From: Chloroflexota bacterium
GTDB taxonomy: Bacteria; Chloroflexota; Anaerolineae; Anaerolineales; UBA11657
Assembly (NCBI GenBank): GCA_003670425.1
Contig: QWRL01000001.1
Span: 1-48,559, forward strand
Reading direction: 5' to 3'
Length of the DNA: 48,559 bases
Every line of letters starts with the position of its first letter. The first letter of the stretch is position 1. Below are positions 15,928 through 24,069 of this stretch, in pieces. A program made the translations under genes and the position numbers. The notes beneath the pieces were generated by a model. It was not told the DNA's origin and did no database searches. It saw only the letters and a list, made by a program, of their open reading frames with translations.

Positions 15928-16550
15928 TGCGCGGGCTGGTTACGCCGCGCCCGGTGCAGCGCCTTGTAGATGAACTGTCCCGCTTGCCCGGCATTGGACC
16001 CAAGTCTGCTTCGCGCCTGACATACTTTATGCTGCGCGCGCCGGAAGAGCAGTCGCGGGCGCTGGCCGATGCGCTGCTGGATCTAAAGGCGGGCACGCGC
16101 CTGTGCAGCAGCTGCTACAACATCACCGCTGCCGAGGTGGACCCGTGCTTCATTTGCGCATCTGCAGAGCGCGATGCGGGTGTGCTGTGCGTTGTGGAGG
16201 ATCCGCTGGATGTGGCAGCGCTGGAACGCACGCGCGTGTTTAACGGCCACTATCATGTGCTGCATGGGGCCATCTCACCGATTGACGGCGTGGGGCCGGA
16301 TGACCTGCGCATCCGCGAGCTGATAGACCGCGTGCGGCGCGGCAGCGTGCGCGAGGTGGTGCTGGCAACAAACCCAAACCTGGCCGGCGAGGCAACTGCA
16401 ATGTATCTGCACCGGGTGCTGGCATCCCTGACCCCAAAAGTTACCAAGCTGGCGCGCGGCCTGCCGATGGGCGGCGATGTGGAGTATGCGGACGAGACGA
16501 CTCTGGCACGAGCGCTGGAGGGACGTTCGGACATGTCGGCGGCACAATAA
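15927..16550 (+). CDS. recR: Recombination protein RecR
   Basis: RecR acts with RecO/RecF in loading RecA at gapped DNA. The 207-residue protein shows the helix-hairpin-helix (LSRLPGIGPKSASRLTYFML, about 18-37), the zinc finger C60, C63, C74, C77, and a Toprim domain (VLCVVEDPLD, then LATNPNLAGEATAMYL). Length and motif order are normal. It starts inside the ybaB stop codon (TAATG), so translation is coupled. The 256 nt that follow contain only a weak hairpin and the rpsF promoter. Confidence 0.97.
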   Translation: MRGLVTPRPVQRLVDELSRLPGIGPKSASRLTYFMLRAPEEQSRALADALLDLKAGTRLCSSCYNITAAEVDPCFICASAERDAGVLCVVEDPLDVAALERTRVFNGHYHVLHGAISPIDGVGPDDLRIRELIDRVRRGSVREVVLATNPNLAGEATAMYLHRVLASLTPKVTKLARGLPMGGDVEYADETTLARALEGRSDMSAAQ

Positions 16551-16673
16551 CTTTTGTGCGCGGCAGCTGGGTAGTGTTGCGGGTAACCCGCTGTTTTGGC
16601 CTATTTTCTTGGGCAGAAAATTGGATTGAGCGTGTTTCTCCAACTACGGGCTTCAATCGGACCAACGCCGCTA

Positions 16674-16702
16674 TTTACAATAATTGCGTTCGGCGGTAAT
16701 AT
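16674..16702 (+). promoter_or_regulatory. Promoter of the rpsF-ssb-rpsR operon
   Basis: TTTACA (16674-16679), a 17-nt spacer and TAATAT (16697-16702) make a good housekeeping promoter. It predicts a start near 16709 and a leader of about 98 nt before rpsF. Confidence 0.7.
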
Positions 16703-16708
16703 TGGGGT

Positions 16709-16806
16709 CTGCGAGTAATCAATTCAAACTCGCTTTCCGTTCCAATTAGGCGTACTCCCCGTGCGTTGAAAGGGGCCATGACCGTGGAAAGTAGGAGCTG
16801 TAACAA
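16709..16806 (+). promoter_or_regulatory. Structured 5' leader of rpsF
   Basis: The predicted leader contains a 6-bp hairpin (GCGAGT 16711-16716 with ACTCGC 16728-16733), then a second foldable stretch (CCCC...GGGG at about 16757-16784) with an ACCG element, then the AGGAG ribosome site (16793-16797) 9 nt from the ATG. Several bacteria regulate this operon by binding of the S6:S18 complex to an mRNA hairpin presenting CCG. Whether this leader matches that motif needs a covariance model; I infer only that regulation here is possible. Confidence 0.35.
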
Positions 16807-17214
16807 ATGAGAAATTATGAGCTGGCCGTGGTGTTGAACCCGGAGCTGAGCGATGACGCTTTGACCACACTGCAAGGCAAAGTGGCGGACTGGATTGCTG
16901 CTGCCGGTGGTGCGGTTGTCCGCTTGGATTACTGGGGCCGGCGCCGGCTCGCATATCCCATCGGCAAAAAGCGCGAAGGTGCGTATGTATTTTGGTATGT
17001 ACAGATGCCGCCCGATGCGCCGGCGGTTGTGGAACGAAAGCTGCGCATTGAAGAGGATGTGATGCGCTTTTTGTTTGTGCGCCATGAAGAGATGCCGGCG
17101 GCGCCGGTTGTGGCCGTGGCGGGTGGAGAACCGGGAGGCCGTGTGGGTGCTGCAGAGCCGGTGCTGGATGCGCTGAAACCGGGAGTGGATGAGCCGGACG
17201 CAGCCACGGCTTAG
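16807..17214 (+). CDS. rpsF: 30S ribosomal protein bS6
   Basis: The 135-residue protein begins MRNYELAVVLNPELSDDAL and contains LDYWGRRRLAYPIGKKREG and VMRFLFVRHEE, all typical of S6. A Gly/Pro/Ala-rich tail of about 35 residues extends beyond the core. S6 pairs with S18 on the platform of the 30S subunit. AGGAG is 9 nt upstream of the ATG. First gene of the rpsF-ssb-rpsR operon. Confidence 0.97.
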   Translation: MRNYELAVVLNPELSDDALTTLQGKVADWIAAAGGAVVRLDYWGRRRLAYPIGKKREGAYVFWYVQMPPDAPAVVERKLRIEEDVMRFLFVRHEEMPAAPVVAVAGGEPGGRVGAAEPVLDALKPGVDEPDAATA

Positions 17215-17235
17215 CGGAGCACAAGAGCAGCGGTT

Positions 17236-17643
17236 ATGACCCGCGGCTTGAACAAGGTGATGCTGATTGGGCGGGTGGGTGCGCAGCCGGAGCTGCGCCA
17301 CACGCCCGGCGGACAGCCCGTCACTTCCTTCCGGCTGGCCACCACACGCACGTGGATGAGCACGCAAGGCGAGCACAAGGAAGAGACTGCGTGGTTTACG
17401 ATAGTTGCCTGGGACAAGCTGGCCGGGGTATGTGCGGAGTTTCTGCAAAAGGGACGCCAGATTTATATTGAGGGCCGCTTGCAGAATAAAGAGTGGACCG
17501 GCAAAGACGGCCTGCAACATATGCAGGTGGAGATTGTGGCGCGCGAGATGCTGCTTTTGGGCGGCGGCGCCGCTGGCAATGCCGATGTGGATCAGTTGGA
17601 GCAGCCTGCGTCAATGGATGCGGGCGATGAGTTTCCGTTTTAG
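17236..17643 (+). CDS. ssb: Single-stranded DNA-binding protein
   Basis: The 135-residue protein has the OB-fold start GLNKVMLIGRVGAQPELR, then SFRLATTR and WFTIVAWDKLA. It ends in the acidic, hydrophobic tip GDEFPF used to recruit partner proteins. The linker is short. It lies between rpsF and rpsR, the usual position. Confidence 0.97.
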   Translation: MTRGLNKVMLIGRVGAQPELRHTPGGQPVTSFRLATTRTWMSTQGEHKEETAWFTIVAWDKLAGVCAEFLQKGRQIYIEGRLQNKEWTGKDGLQHMQVEIVAREMLLLGGGAAGNADVDQLEQPASMDAGDEFPF

Positions 17644-17666
17644 AGATTTAGGGCGGGAGAGCAATT

Positions 17667-18026
17667 ATGGCTTATCGAGAATCTAATCGCAGTGAGGGTC
17701 GGGGCGGCCGGGATGACCGGCGGCGGCCGCCGCGTTTCTGCTACTTTTGCAGCAACAAGGTCAACAAGCTGGACTACAAAGATGTGGATGTGATTGTGCG
17801 CTTTTTGAACGAGAGCGGCAGCATTCAACCGATGCGCCGCAGTGGCACTTGTGCGCTGCATCAGCGCATGCTGGTGGAGGCGGTGAAGCGTGCGCGCCAC
17901 ATGGCGCTGCTGCCGTTTGTGGGGCGGGTGGCCCGTCCCCGCACCGAGCAGCCGGAAGGCCGCTGGGAGTCGCGCGGCCGCGAGCGCAACACTGAGGCCC
18001 CGCGCGAAGCGTACCCTGAGGAGTAA
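17667..18026 (+). CDS. rpsR: 30S ribosomal protein bS18, zinc-type
   Basis: The 119-residue protein has the S18 core (LDYKDVDVIVRFLNESG, RRSGTCALHQRML, ARHMALLPFVGR). C25, C28, C62 and H65 form a CxxC...CxxH pattern of the zinc-binding form. N-terminal Arg/Gly/Asp-rich and C-terminal Arg/Glu-rich extensions are longer than in the E. coli protein. A GGGAGAG ribosome site precedes the ATG. Last gene of the operon; an intrinsic terminator begins 37 nt after the stop. Confidence 0.96.
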   Translation: MAYRESNRSEGRGGRDDRRRPPRFCYFCSNKVNKLDYKDVDVIVRFLNESGSIQPMRRSGTCALHQRMLVEAVKRARHMALLPFVGRVARPRTEQPEGRWESRGRERNTEAPREAYPEE

Positions 18027-18062
18027 CTCCGGCGCCGGCTGCTTGAGCGGCCCCGGCTTAGC

Positions 18063-18082
18063 AGTGCTGCCGCAGCACTTTT
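18063..18082 (+). terminator. Intrinsic terminator after rpsR, just upstream of the parvulin gene
   Basis: AGTGCTG (18063-18069) pairs with CAGCACT (18073-18079) around a CCG loop and is followed by TTTT. The stem is 7 bp and perfect. Only 14 nt separate the T run from the next ATG, leaving no room for an ordinary promoter, so read-through may feed the next gene. Confidence 0.7.
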
Positions 18083-18096
18083 AGAACACCCCTACC

Positions 18097-19287
18097 ATGG
18101 CCAAGCAACCTGTAAAGATTCCAATTGTTCCGGTGCGGACCACGCTCAAACGTGGCTGGGGGGAAGCCCAACTGCAACAAGCCTTGATTGGCTTTGCGCT
18201 GCTTGTGGTGGCGCTGGTGGTGGGCCTGGCGGGCTACGGCGCACTGGATGAGTATGTGCTCGTGCCGCGCCGGGCTGTCGCCACGGTCGGGCAATCCGCA
18301 ATCAATATGCTTAGCTTTGAAAAATCAGTGCGCTACAAGCGCTGGCAGCTGGTGAATGAGTTTCAGGCTTATGCCCAAATTTTGCAAATGATGGGCAACC
18401 AGCCGCAGTATGCAGAGCGCCTTAAGCAGCTCGAGCAGATCCTGACCGATGCGCCCGGCTTGGGGCGCCAAGTGCTGGCTGCCATGGTGGATGATGAACT
18501 TGTGCTGCGGGAGGCTGCGCAGCGCGGCCTGGCTGCAAGCGATGCCGAAACTGATGTCGAGATGCGCAACATGTTTGGCTATGATCCGAATGCTGTGCCG
18601 CCAACACCCATGCCGGCACCCACCAGCGACCCGGCGGTGACGCCGACTGCCGGTCCGTCGCCCAGCCCGCAGCCCAGCCCCACTCCGTACACCGCGGACG
18701 CGTATCAAAAGAACCTCGGCGAATTTCTTGCAAAGATTTTGGAGCAGACCGGCCTGACGGAGGCTGACTTGCGTGCGCGGCTGCAGGTGCGGGTGTTGGC
18801 ACGCACGGTGCGCACGGCGCTGACCGCAAGCGTGGCAACCGCAGAAGAACAGGCGCATGCCCGCCATATTCTGATGGCGCTGGACAAGAAGGTGGAGGCG
18901 GAAGCCGTACTGCAGCGCGCGCTGAAAGGCGAGGATTTCGCCACCTTGGCGGCAGAGTTTTCCACTGACAGCAGCAACGCAAAGACGGGCGGCGATCTGG
19001 ATTGGTTTACGCGCGGCATGATGGTGGCGCCGTTTGACAAGGCTGTGTTCGAGGCCAGCGTTGGGCTGGTCCCCACGCTTGTGCAGACTGATTTTGGCTA
19101 TCACATCATCGAAGTGCTGGGGCGCGAGGTGCGCCCACTGGCGCCAGCCCTGCTTGAAGAGCGCCGCGATGCCACCTTCAATGACTGGCTTACGCTGCAG
19201 CGCACTGCGCCGGAAGTGAAGCAGCTTGACTGGTGGGTGCCGCGTGTGCCGACGACTCCGGCACTGACCGCAGACGCAGTCCCTTAG
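18097..19287 (+). CDS. Membrane-anchored parvulin-type peptidyl-prolyl isomerase
   Basis: The 396-residue protein has a cytoplasmic basic N-terminus, one transmembrane helix (about 29-48), a SurA/PrsA-like chaperone region and a PpiC/parvulin domain at about 249-345 (HARHILMALD, FATLAAEFSTDSS, GGDLDWFTRGMM, FGYHIIEVL). A Pro/Ser/Thr-rich insert (about 165-205) interrupts the chaperone domain. The protein probably assists folding of exported proteins outside the membrane. Location directly after the rpsR terminator suggests either read-through or an undetected promoter. Confidence 0.9.
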   Translation: MAKQPVKIPIVPVRTTLKRGWGEAQLQQALIGFALLVVALVVGLAGYGALDEYVLVPRRAVATVGQSAINMLSFEKSVRYKRWQLVNEFQAYAQILQMMGNQPQYAERLKQLEQILTDAPGLGRQVLAAMVDDELVLREAAQRGLAASDAETDVEMRNMFGYDPNAVPPTPMPAPTSDPAVTPTAGPSPSPQPSPTPYTADAYQKNLGEFLAKILEQTGLTEADLRARLQVRVLARTVRTALTASVATAEEQAHARHILMALDKKVEAEAVLQRALKGEDFATLAAEFSTDSSNAKTGGDLDWFTRGMMVAPFDKAVFEASVGLVPTLVQTDFGYHIIEVLGREVRPLAPALLEERRDATFNDWLTLQRTAPEVKQLDWWVPRVPTTPALTADAVP

Positions 19288-19468
19288 CAAGTTCGCGCAC
19301 CGAGCGCGAGCTGACATCACCCTGGGCGCAAGCAAGTTGCGCTGCGCACGGATTTTTGTTCCAAACCTGCTCGGCCCTATTCACAAGAAACCCACAATTT
19401 CCGCGTCATTCCCCCATTCTTTTCCGGGTTTGGATGAGTAGACTTTCACCCATAACGGGGAACCATTG

Positions 19469-19987
19469 ATGAAAGTAACAGTCACATCGCGCACAAAGAT
19501 GAAAATCTTTATAGACATCCTGATCTTTACAGGGTTTTTGGTTGCGTGGGATCCGCGCTCAACCGGAATTGCCATCCATGAATGGCTCACAATCGGCGGG
19601 ATTGCGGCGCTTGTAATTCATCTGCTTCTCAGCTGGAGCTGGATTGTGGAAATTGGCGCGCGCTTCTTCGGCGTGCTGCCGCCGCGCACACGCTTCAACT
19701 ACATTTTGAATTCGCTTTTGTTCATCGATATGACCTTGATCATGTTTACCGGAATCATGATTTCGCAAAAGTTTATGCCGTTCTTGGGCATTGTGGTTGA
19801 GCGAAATCCGATTTGGCGTGGAGTGCATGATGCCACATCAAATCTTTTTGTGTTGCTGCTGGGAGTGCATCTTGCATTGCACTGGGGTTGGATTGTGCGC
19901 GTCAGCAAGCGGTACTTGATGGAGCCGGTGGCGGCGCTGCTGGGCATCACGGGAGCAGCAGTGCAGCAGCGGGAAGCGAAGCCATGA
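19469..19987 (+). CDS. DUF4405-like four-helix membrane cytochrome
   Basis: The 172-residue protein has four hydrophobic helices and histidines placed as in small b-type cytochromes: H37 (IHEWL), H51 (IHLLLSW), H120 (GVHDAT), H134 and H138 (GVHLALHWGW). The pattern matches DUF4405/flavinylation-associated cytochromes, integral membrane electron carriers. I infer heme b binding; partner oxidoreductase unknown. ATG 19469 is preceded by GGGGAA; a TTG just before it is in frame. The last ATGA is shared with the next gene. The 180 nt upstream contain no gene and no clear promoter. Confidence 0.8.
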   Translation: MKVTVTSRTKMKIFIDILIFTGFLVAWDPRSTGIAIHEWLTIGGIAALVIHLLLSWSWIVEIGARFFGVLPPRTRFNYILNSLLFIDMTLIMFTGIMISQKFMPFLGIVVERNPIWRGVHDATSNLFVLLLGVHLALHWGWIVRVSKRYLMEPVAALLGITGAAVQQREAKP

Positions 19988-20376
19988 AGACGCTGGCGCG
20001 CGTTGCTGCCATCCTGTTGGCTGCCGTGAGTGTGGCGGGCGTGGCGCTTGCGCTGCAGGCGGCGTTTGGTTTTGGGCAGAGCGGCGCAAATTTTGGCGAG
20101 CGCGCCGGGAATGTGGCCGGCCACCGGGTCGAGCGCTTCATGTCCGCCGCGGAAGCGCAACTTGAACTTGAAGGTGCTTCGGACCAGAGTACTGCGCGCG
20201 GGCCAAGGCAGCGGCTTGACGGTGAAGGTGGCGGTAATTTTCTGGGTGCGATCGGCGGCTTGTGCCTCGTGGGCGGAATTATGGTTGCGGTGATGGAAGT
20301 GGAGCGCCGGATTGTTGCGCGCCGGCGAGCAGCCAAGTCTGCGGTGAGAGTGGACTTGGCGTCCGGCGCCAGCTAA
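19984..20376 (+). CDS. Small two-helix membrane protein
   Basis: The 130-residue product has an N-terminal helix (about 5-27), a hydrophilic loop (about 31-83, presumably outside) and a second helix (about 84-105) followed by an Arg-rich cytoplasmic tail (ERRIVARRRAAK). It overlaps the cytochrome gene by 4 bases (ATGA), so the two are very likely co-translated partners. No family recognised and no flavinylation or heme motif is visible. Confidence 0.7.
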   Translation: MKTLARVAAILLAAVSVAGVALALQAAFGFGQSGANFGERAGNVAGHRVERFMSAAEAQLELEGASDQSTARGPRQRLDGEGGGNFLGAIGGLCLVGGIMVAVMEVERRIVARRRAAKSAVRVDLASGAS

Positions 20377-20451
20377 GCAGATTGCGCAGCTGATGGCGCT
20401 TTAGTAAACTGTGAATGCGCTTGCGCGAGTGATGCAGGAACAGGCGCAGCA

Positions 20452-20465
20452 GCCCGCAAGCGGGC
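20452..20465. other. Short perfect inverted repeat beyond the smc 3' end
   Basis: GCCCGC and GCGGGC are separated by AA, 7 nt past the smc stop codon. No T run follows on the minus strand and A residues follow on the plus strand, so it is not a canonical intrinsic terminator, but it may protect or pause the smc transcript end. Confidence 0.4.
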
Positions 20466-20471
20466 AAAAGC

Positions 20472-23400
20472 TCAGGGCTTGGCTTTGCCTTCCAACTTTA
20501 AGCTGATCACCTGGCTGGCGCTGTCTGCGCCCATCGTAATGCCGTACACCGTGTCGGCCACCTCCACTGTCCGCCGGTTGTGAGTAATGATCACAAACTG
20601 GGTGGTCTGGCTCAGCTCTTCAACCAACTCGCGGAAGCGTTCCACATTGCTGTCGTCCAGCATTGCATCCACTTCATCCAGCAATGCAAAGGGCGTGGGG
20701 CTCACGCGCAGCAGCGAGAATACCAGCGCGCACGCAGTTAGCGAGCGCTCGCCGCCGGAGAGCAGCGCAAGCCCCTGCTGGCGGCGGCCGGGCAGCTGCG
20801 CCAAAATTTCGACGCCGGTGTTGGCGATGTCGTTGGGCTGCGTGAGCTCGATGCGCGCGCTGCCGCCGTTGAAGAGGCGCTTGAATGTGAGCTGAAACTC
20901 CGCTGCCACGCGCTCGAATGTTTTGTTGAAGTCGCTCTCCATCAGAACATCGAGCTCCGCCACAATTTCGCGCAGCTGGCTGCCGGCTTGGTTTAAGTCC
21001 GCCACCTGGTCTTGCAGCTCCGTATGGCGGTCGCGCACTTCGGTGTACTCGCGCAGCACATCCGGGCTGATGCCGCCCAGGCGGCGCACCTGCGTGCGCT
21101 GGCGATTGAGCGCGTCTTCGATCGCGTCGGGCAGCACATCTACTGCCTCCAGTTCAACAGCCAGTTCATCAAAGCCCGGCCCAACGCCGGGTTCCTGTTC
21201 ACTTTGCTCAAAGTCCAGCAGCGAGAAGTCCGCGCGCACGCGCTCCTGCAGTGCGGCTGAGTCGTTTTGGCGGCGCTGCAGTTCCAGCTGTGCGTCGGCA
21301 TTGTCACGCTCGCTGGATGCGAGGCTGGCGCGCGTCTCGCTTTCACTTGTTTCGGTGAGCCCAAGCTTTTGCTCGGCCTCAGCCAGCTGCGCTTCAGCCG
21401 GGTCAATCAGCGTTTGCAGCGCACCCACAGCGTGCTGGCAGGCGGCCATGCTGGCGCGCAGCGCAGTTTGCTGCCCGGCCACTTCAGTTTGGTCGGAGGC
21501 CAGCTGCGCCCCAGCCAGCGCGCGTGTGCCGCGCTCTGCCTGCACGCGCTGCAAGTCCAATTGCAATTCGCTGCGGCGCGTGTCGGCATCTTGCTGCGCG
21601 CGTTCCACCACAGCCAGTTCGGTGAGCTGGATGTTGAGCAGTTGGGCCGGATCCTCGCTGTCAAATTCGAGCAGCTGCGCGGCGAAGACGCGCGCGGAGT
21701 GCTCGGCAGCTGCCAGCGTGGCAGCCAGCTGCTCCAATTGCAGTTCGCCTGCGCTGCTGGCGCGCGTCAGGCGCGCCTGCTCTTCATTCAGCGCTGTCAG
21801 CTGGGTGCGTACCAGCTGCAGCGCCGCCTGAGTGCGTGCGCGGGCGGGGCTGCGGTCTGCTACTTCTTGCTGTGTGCGCTGCTCTGCCTGCTGGGCGGCG
21901 TTGCGTGCGTTGCGCGCGGCCAGCGCAGCCTGCTGCGCTGCTTGAAGCGCGCTGGCCTGCTTTGCGGTTTGCTCTGTGCAGCGCGCCAATTCTTGTGTGG
22001 CGTTTGCAGTGCGTTCGGGCAGCTCGCGGGCTTCGCGTGCCAGTGCCAAAGCTGCGCCGCTCTGCGCAATGCCCACCACAACCATGCCATCGGCCGTGTA
22101 TAGCTCGCCGCTTGCGGCCACGGCCGCAGCGCCGGATGGCAGGCGCAGTGCCGCTGTGGCTGCGCTGGCTGCATCACGGCAGAGCAGCACGCGCCCCAGC
22201 AGCAAATCCACCGCGGGCCGGTATTGCGGATCACAAGTCACAACGCGCGCGGCCCAGTCAATTGCGCCGTCCGTGGCGGGAATCTCCAGCGGGGCGGGCG
22301 GGCGCAGCGCTTGCAGGGGCAGCAGGGTTGCGCGTCCGCCGGCACCTTGCAAGACATGTGCTGCCTGCTGCACAGCAATTGCATCGGTAACAATCGCGGC
22401 GTGCAGCGCGCTGCTGAGCGCAGCTGTGATTGCCATGTCATATTCGGCAGGCACCTGCAGCACATCAATTAAATCGGTGAGGTAGGCGGGCAGGGCGCCG
22501 TTGGCGGCGGCGCGGCGCAGGCGTGCCCGGCCGGAGGCCAACTCATCTGCGGGCGCGGTTTCCTGGCGCAGCACCTCGGAGCGCGCCAGCAGGCGCTCAC
22601 GCCGGGCCACAAGCTCGGCGGCTTGCGCGCGCAGCGCAGCCAGCTGTTGTTCGGCTGCTTGTACGCCATGCTCGGCAGCATCTGCCGCAGCTTCCGCAGT
22701 GCTGCGGGTGGCTGCGGCCGCCAGCAGCGCCTGGCTGTCCGCGCTGACGGCTTGCTCCTGCGCTGCCGCCTGCGAAGCCGCCGCCTCAAGCTCCGCCTGG
22801 CGCAGCTCTATTTCTGCGCGCAGTGCGCTGCGGCGCTCGCCACGATTGCGCTGCTCCGCTGAATACCCGGCTTGTTCGCGGCCGGTGTTGTTGGCTTGCA
22901 GGCGCATTTCTTCCAGTTGTTGTTCCAGCGCGCTGCGCTGCGCGCCGCGTTCGCCTTGCGCAGCACGCAATTCTTCCAAGCGCTGCTCCGCCGCAGCGCG
23001 CTGTGCGGCCATGGCTTGCAGTGCATTTTCTGCTGCCTGTACCGTGCTGGTCTGTGCTGCAAGGGTGGCATCCAGCGCAATCAGCTCTGCCTGCAAGGCC
23101 TGGGCTTGCTGTGCAATGTTGCGCGTGCGCTCTTCGCTCACAGCCAGCTGGCGCATATGCTGCTCCACTTCGCTGTGCTGGTGCGCTGCTTCGCGGTGCC
23201 AAGAGTTGATCTGCGCGCGCTGCGCGCCGATTGCCGCCCGCAATGCGCTCAAGTCCGTGTCGCGCGCGGTCTGGGTGCTGCGCCGGTCGCCCACCGTCTT
23301 TGCAGCGCCAGTGGCGCGCAGTTGTGCGGCTGCCGTGGCGGCTTGCGCTGCTTGCCAGTGAAAGCCGTACCAGACGCGCAACGAGGCACGGAATGCCGTT

Positions 23401-24059
23401 GTTACCGTTTGCAGCTCACTGGCGCGCTGCGCCTGACGCTCCAGCGCGCGCAGGCGCGGCCGGATCTCCGCCAGAATATCCTGCAGGCGCTCCGTGTTGC
23501 GCGCGGTTTGTTCCAGCTTGCGCAGTGCGTCCTCGCGTTTTTGTTTGTACACCCCAATGCCGGCCGCTTCTTCAAACAGCGCGCGGCGTTCCTCGGCTTT
23601 GAGCGAGAGCGCGGTGTCCACCAGCCCCTGGCCCACTACCGTGTAAGTGCGCTGCGCCAGGCCCACTTTTCCGAGCAGTTCTGTTATGTCGCGCAGGCGC
23701 GTCTTCTGGCTGTTGAGGATGTACTCGTTCTGTCCGTCGCGGTAGGCCCGGCGCATCAGCGAGACTTCGCTGAACTCAATCGGCAGCCACTGGTCGGCAT
23801 TGTCAAAGATGACGTTGGCGCTGGCCATGCTGGAGCGCGGCCGCAGCGCCGAGCCGTTGAAGATCATGTCTTCCGTTTTGCGCCCGCGCAGCAGCGAAAA
23901 GGATTGCTCGCCCAGCACCCAGCGCAGGCTGTCGGCGATGTTGCTCTTGCCTGATCCGTTGGGGCCGATGATGCAGGTGATGTTGCCGAACTCGAACTCG
24001 GTGCGCGTTGCAAAGGTTTTGTAGCCTTGCAACTCCAGACGCAATAGGCGGCGGGGCAT
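20472..24059 (-). CDS. smc: Chromosome partition protein SMC
   Basis: SMC is the long coiled-coil ATPase of bacterial condensin. The 1195-residue protein has Walker A GPNGSGKS at 32-39, two long coiled coils flanking a hinge at about 500-660, and a C-terminal ATPase half with signature LSGGERSLTACALVFSLL and Walker B FALLDEVDAMLDD. The ATG at 24059 matches the family start (LLRLELQGYKTFA); longer readings run into fabD. It is 10 nt downstream of fabD and is the third gene of rpmF-fabD-smc. scpA/scpB are not in the window. Confidence 0.97.
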   Translation of the reverse strand: MPRRLLRLELQGYKTFATRTEFEFGNITCIIGPNGSGKSNIADSLRWVLGEQSFSLLRGRKTEDMIFNGSALRPRSSMASANVIFDNADQWLPIEFSEVSLMRRAYRDGQNEYILNSQKTRLRDITELLGKVGLAQRTYTVVGQGLVDTALSLKAEERRALFEEAAGIGVYKQKREDALRKLEQTARNTERLQDILAEIRPRLRALERQAQRASELQTVTTAFRASLRVWYGFHWQAAQAATAAAQLRATGAAKTVGDRRSTQTARDTDLSALRAAIGAQRAQINSWHREAAHQHSEVEQHMRQLAVSEERTRNIAQQAQALQAELIALDATLAAQTSTVQAAENALQAMAAQRAAAEQRLEELRAAQGERGAQRSALEQQLEEMRLQANNTGREQAGYSAEQRNRGERRSALRAEIELRQAELEAAASQAAAQEQAVSADSQALLAAAATRSTAEAAADAAEHGVQAAEQQLAALRAQAAELVARRERLLARSEVLRQETAPADELASGRARLRRAAANGALPAYLTDLIDVLQVPAEYDMAITAALSSALHAAIVTDAIAVQQAAHVLQGAGGRATLLPLQALRPPAPLEIPATDGAIDWAARVVTCDPQYRPAVDLLLGRVLLCRDAASAATAALRLPSGAAAVAASGELYTADGMVVVGIAQSGAALALAREARELPERTANATQELARCTEQTAKQASALQAAQQAALAARNARNAAQQAEQRTQQEVADRSPARARTQAALQLVRTQLTALNEEQARLTRASSAGELQLEQLAATLAAAEHSARVFAAQLLEFDSEDPAQLLNIQLTELAVVERAQQDADTRRSELQLDLQRVQAERGTRALAGAQLASDQTEVAGQQTALRASMAACQHAVGALQTLIDPAEAQLAEAEQKLGLTETSESETRASLASSERDNADAQLELQRRQNDSAALQERVRADFSLLDFEQSEQEPGVGPGFDELAVELEAVDVLPDAIEDALNRQRTQVRRLGGISPDVLREYTEVRDRHTELQDQVADLNQAGSQLREIVAELDVLMESDFNKTFERVAAEFQLTFKRLFNGGSARIELTQPNDIANTGVEILAQLPGRRQQGLALLSGGERSLTACALVFSLLRVSPTPFALLDEVDAMLDDSNVERFRELVEELSQTTQFVIITHNRRTVEVADTVYGITMGADSASQVISLKLEGKAKP

Positions 24060-24069
24060 GCGCTTTGCC

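Noticed and set aside
16579..16591. GCGGG-TAA-CCCGC as a terminator after recR.
   Set aside because: Only 5 bp with a 3-nt loop and a broken T run; too weak to annotate.
19326..19356. GCGCAA...TTGCGC followed by TTTTT after the parvulin gene.
   Set aside because: The T run lies 9 nt from the stem, so it is not a standard intrinsic terminator, though some termination remains possible.
20923..23954. Several long Ser/Cys/Ala-rich frames on the plus strand.
   Set aside because: All are complements of the coiled-coil codons of smc.
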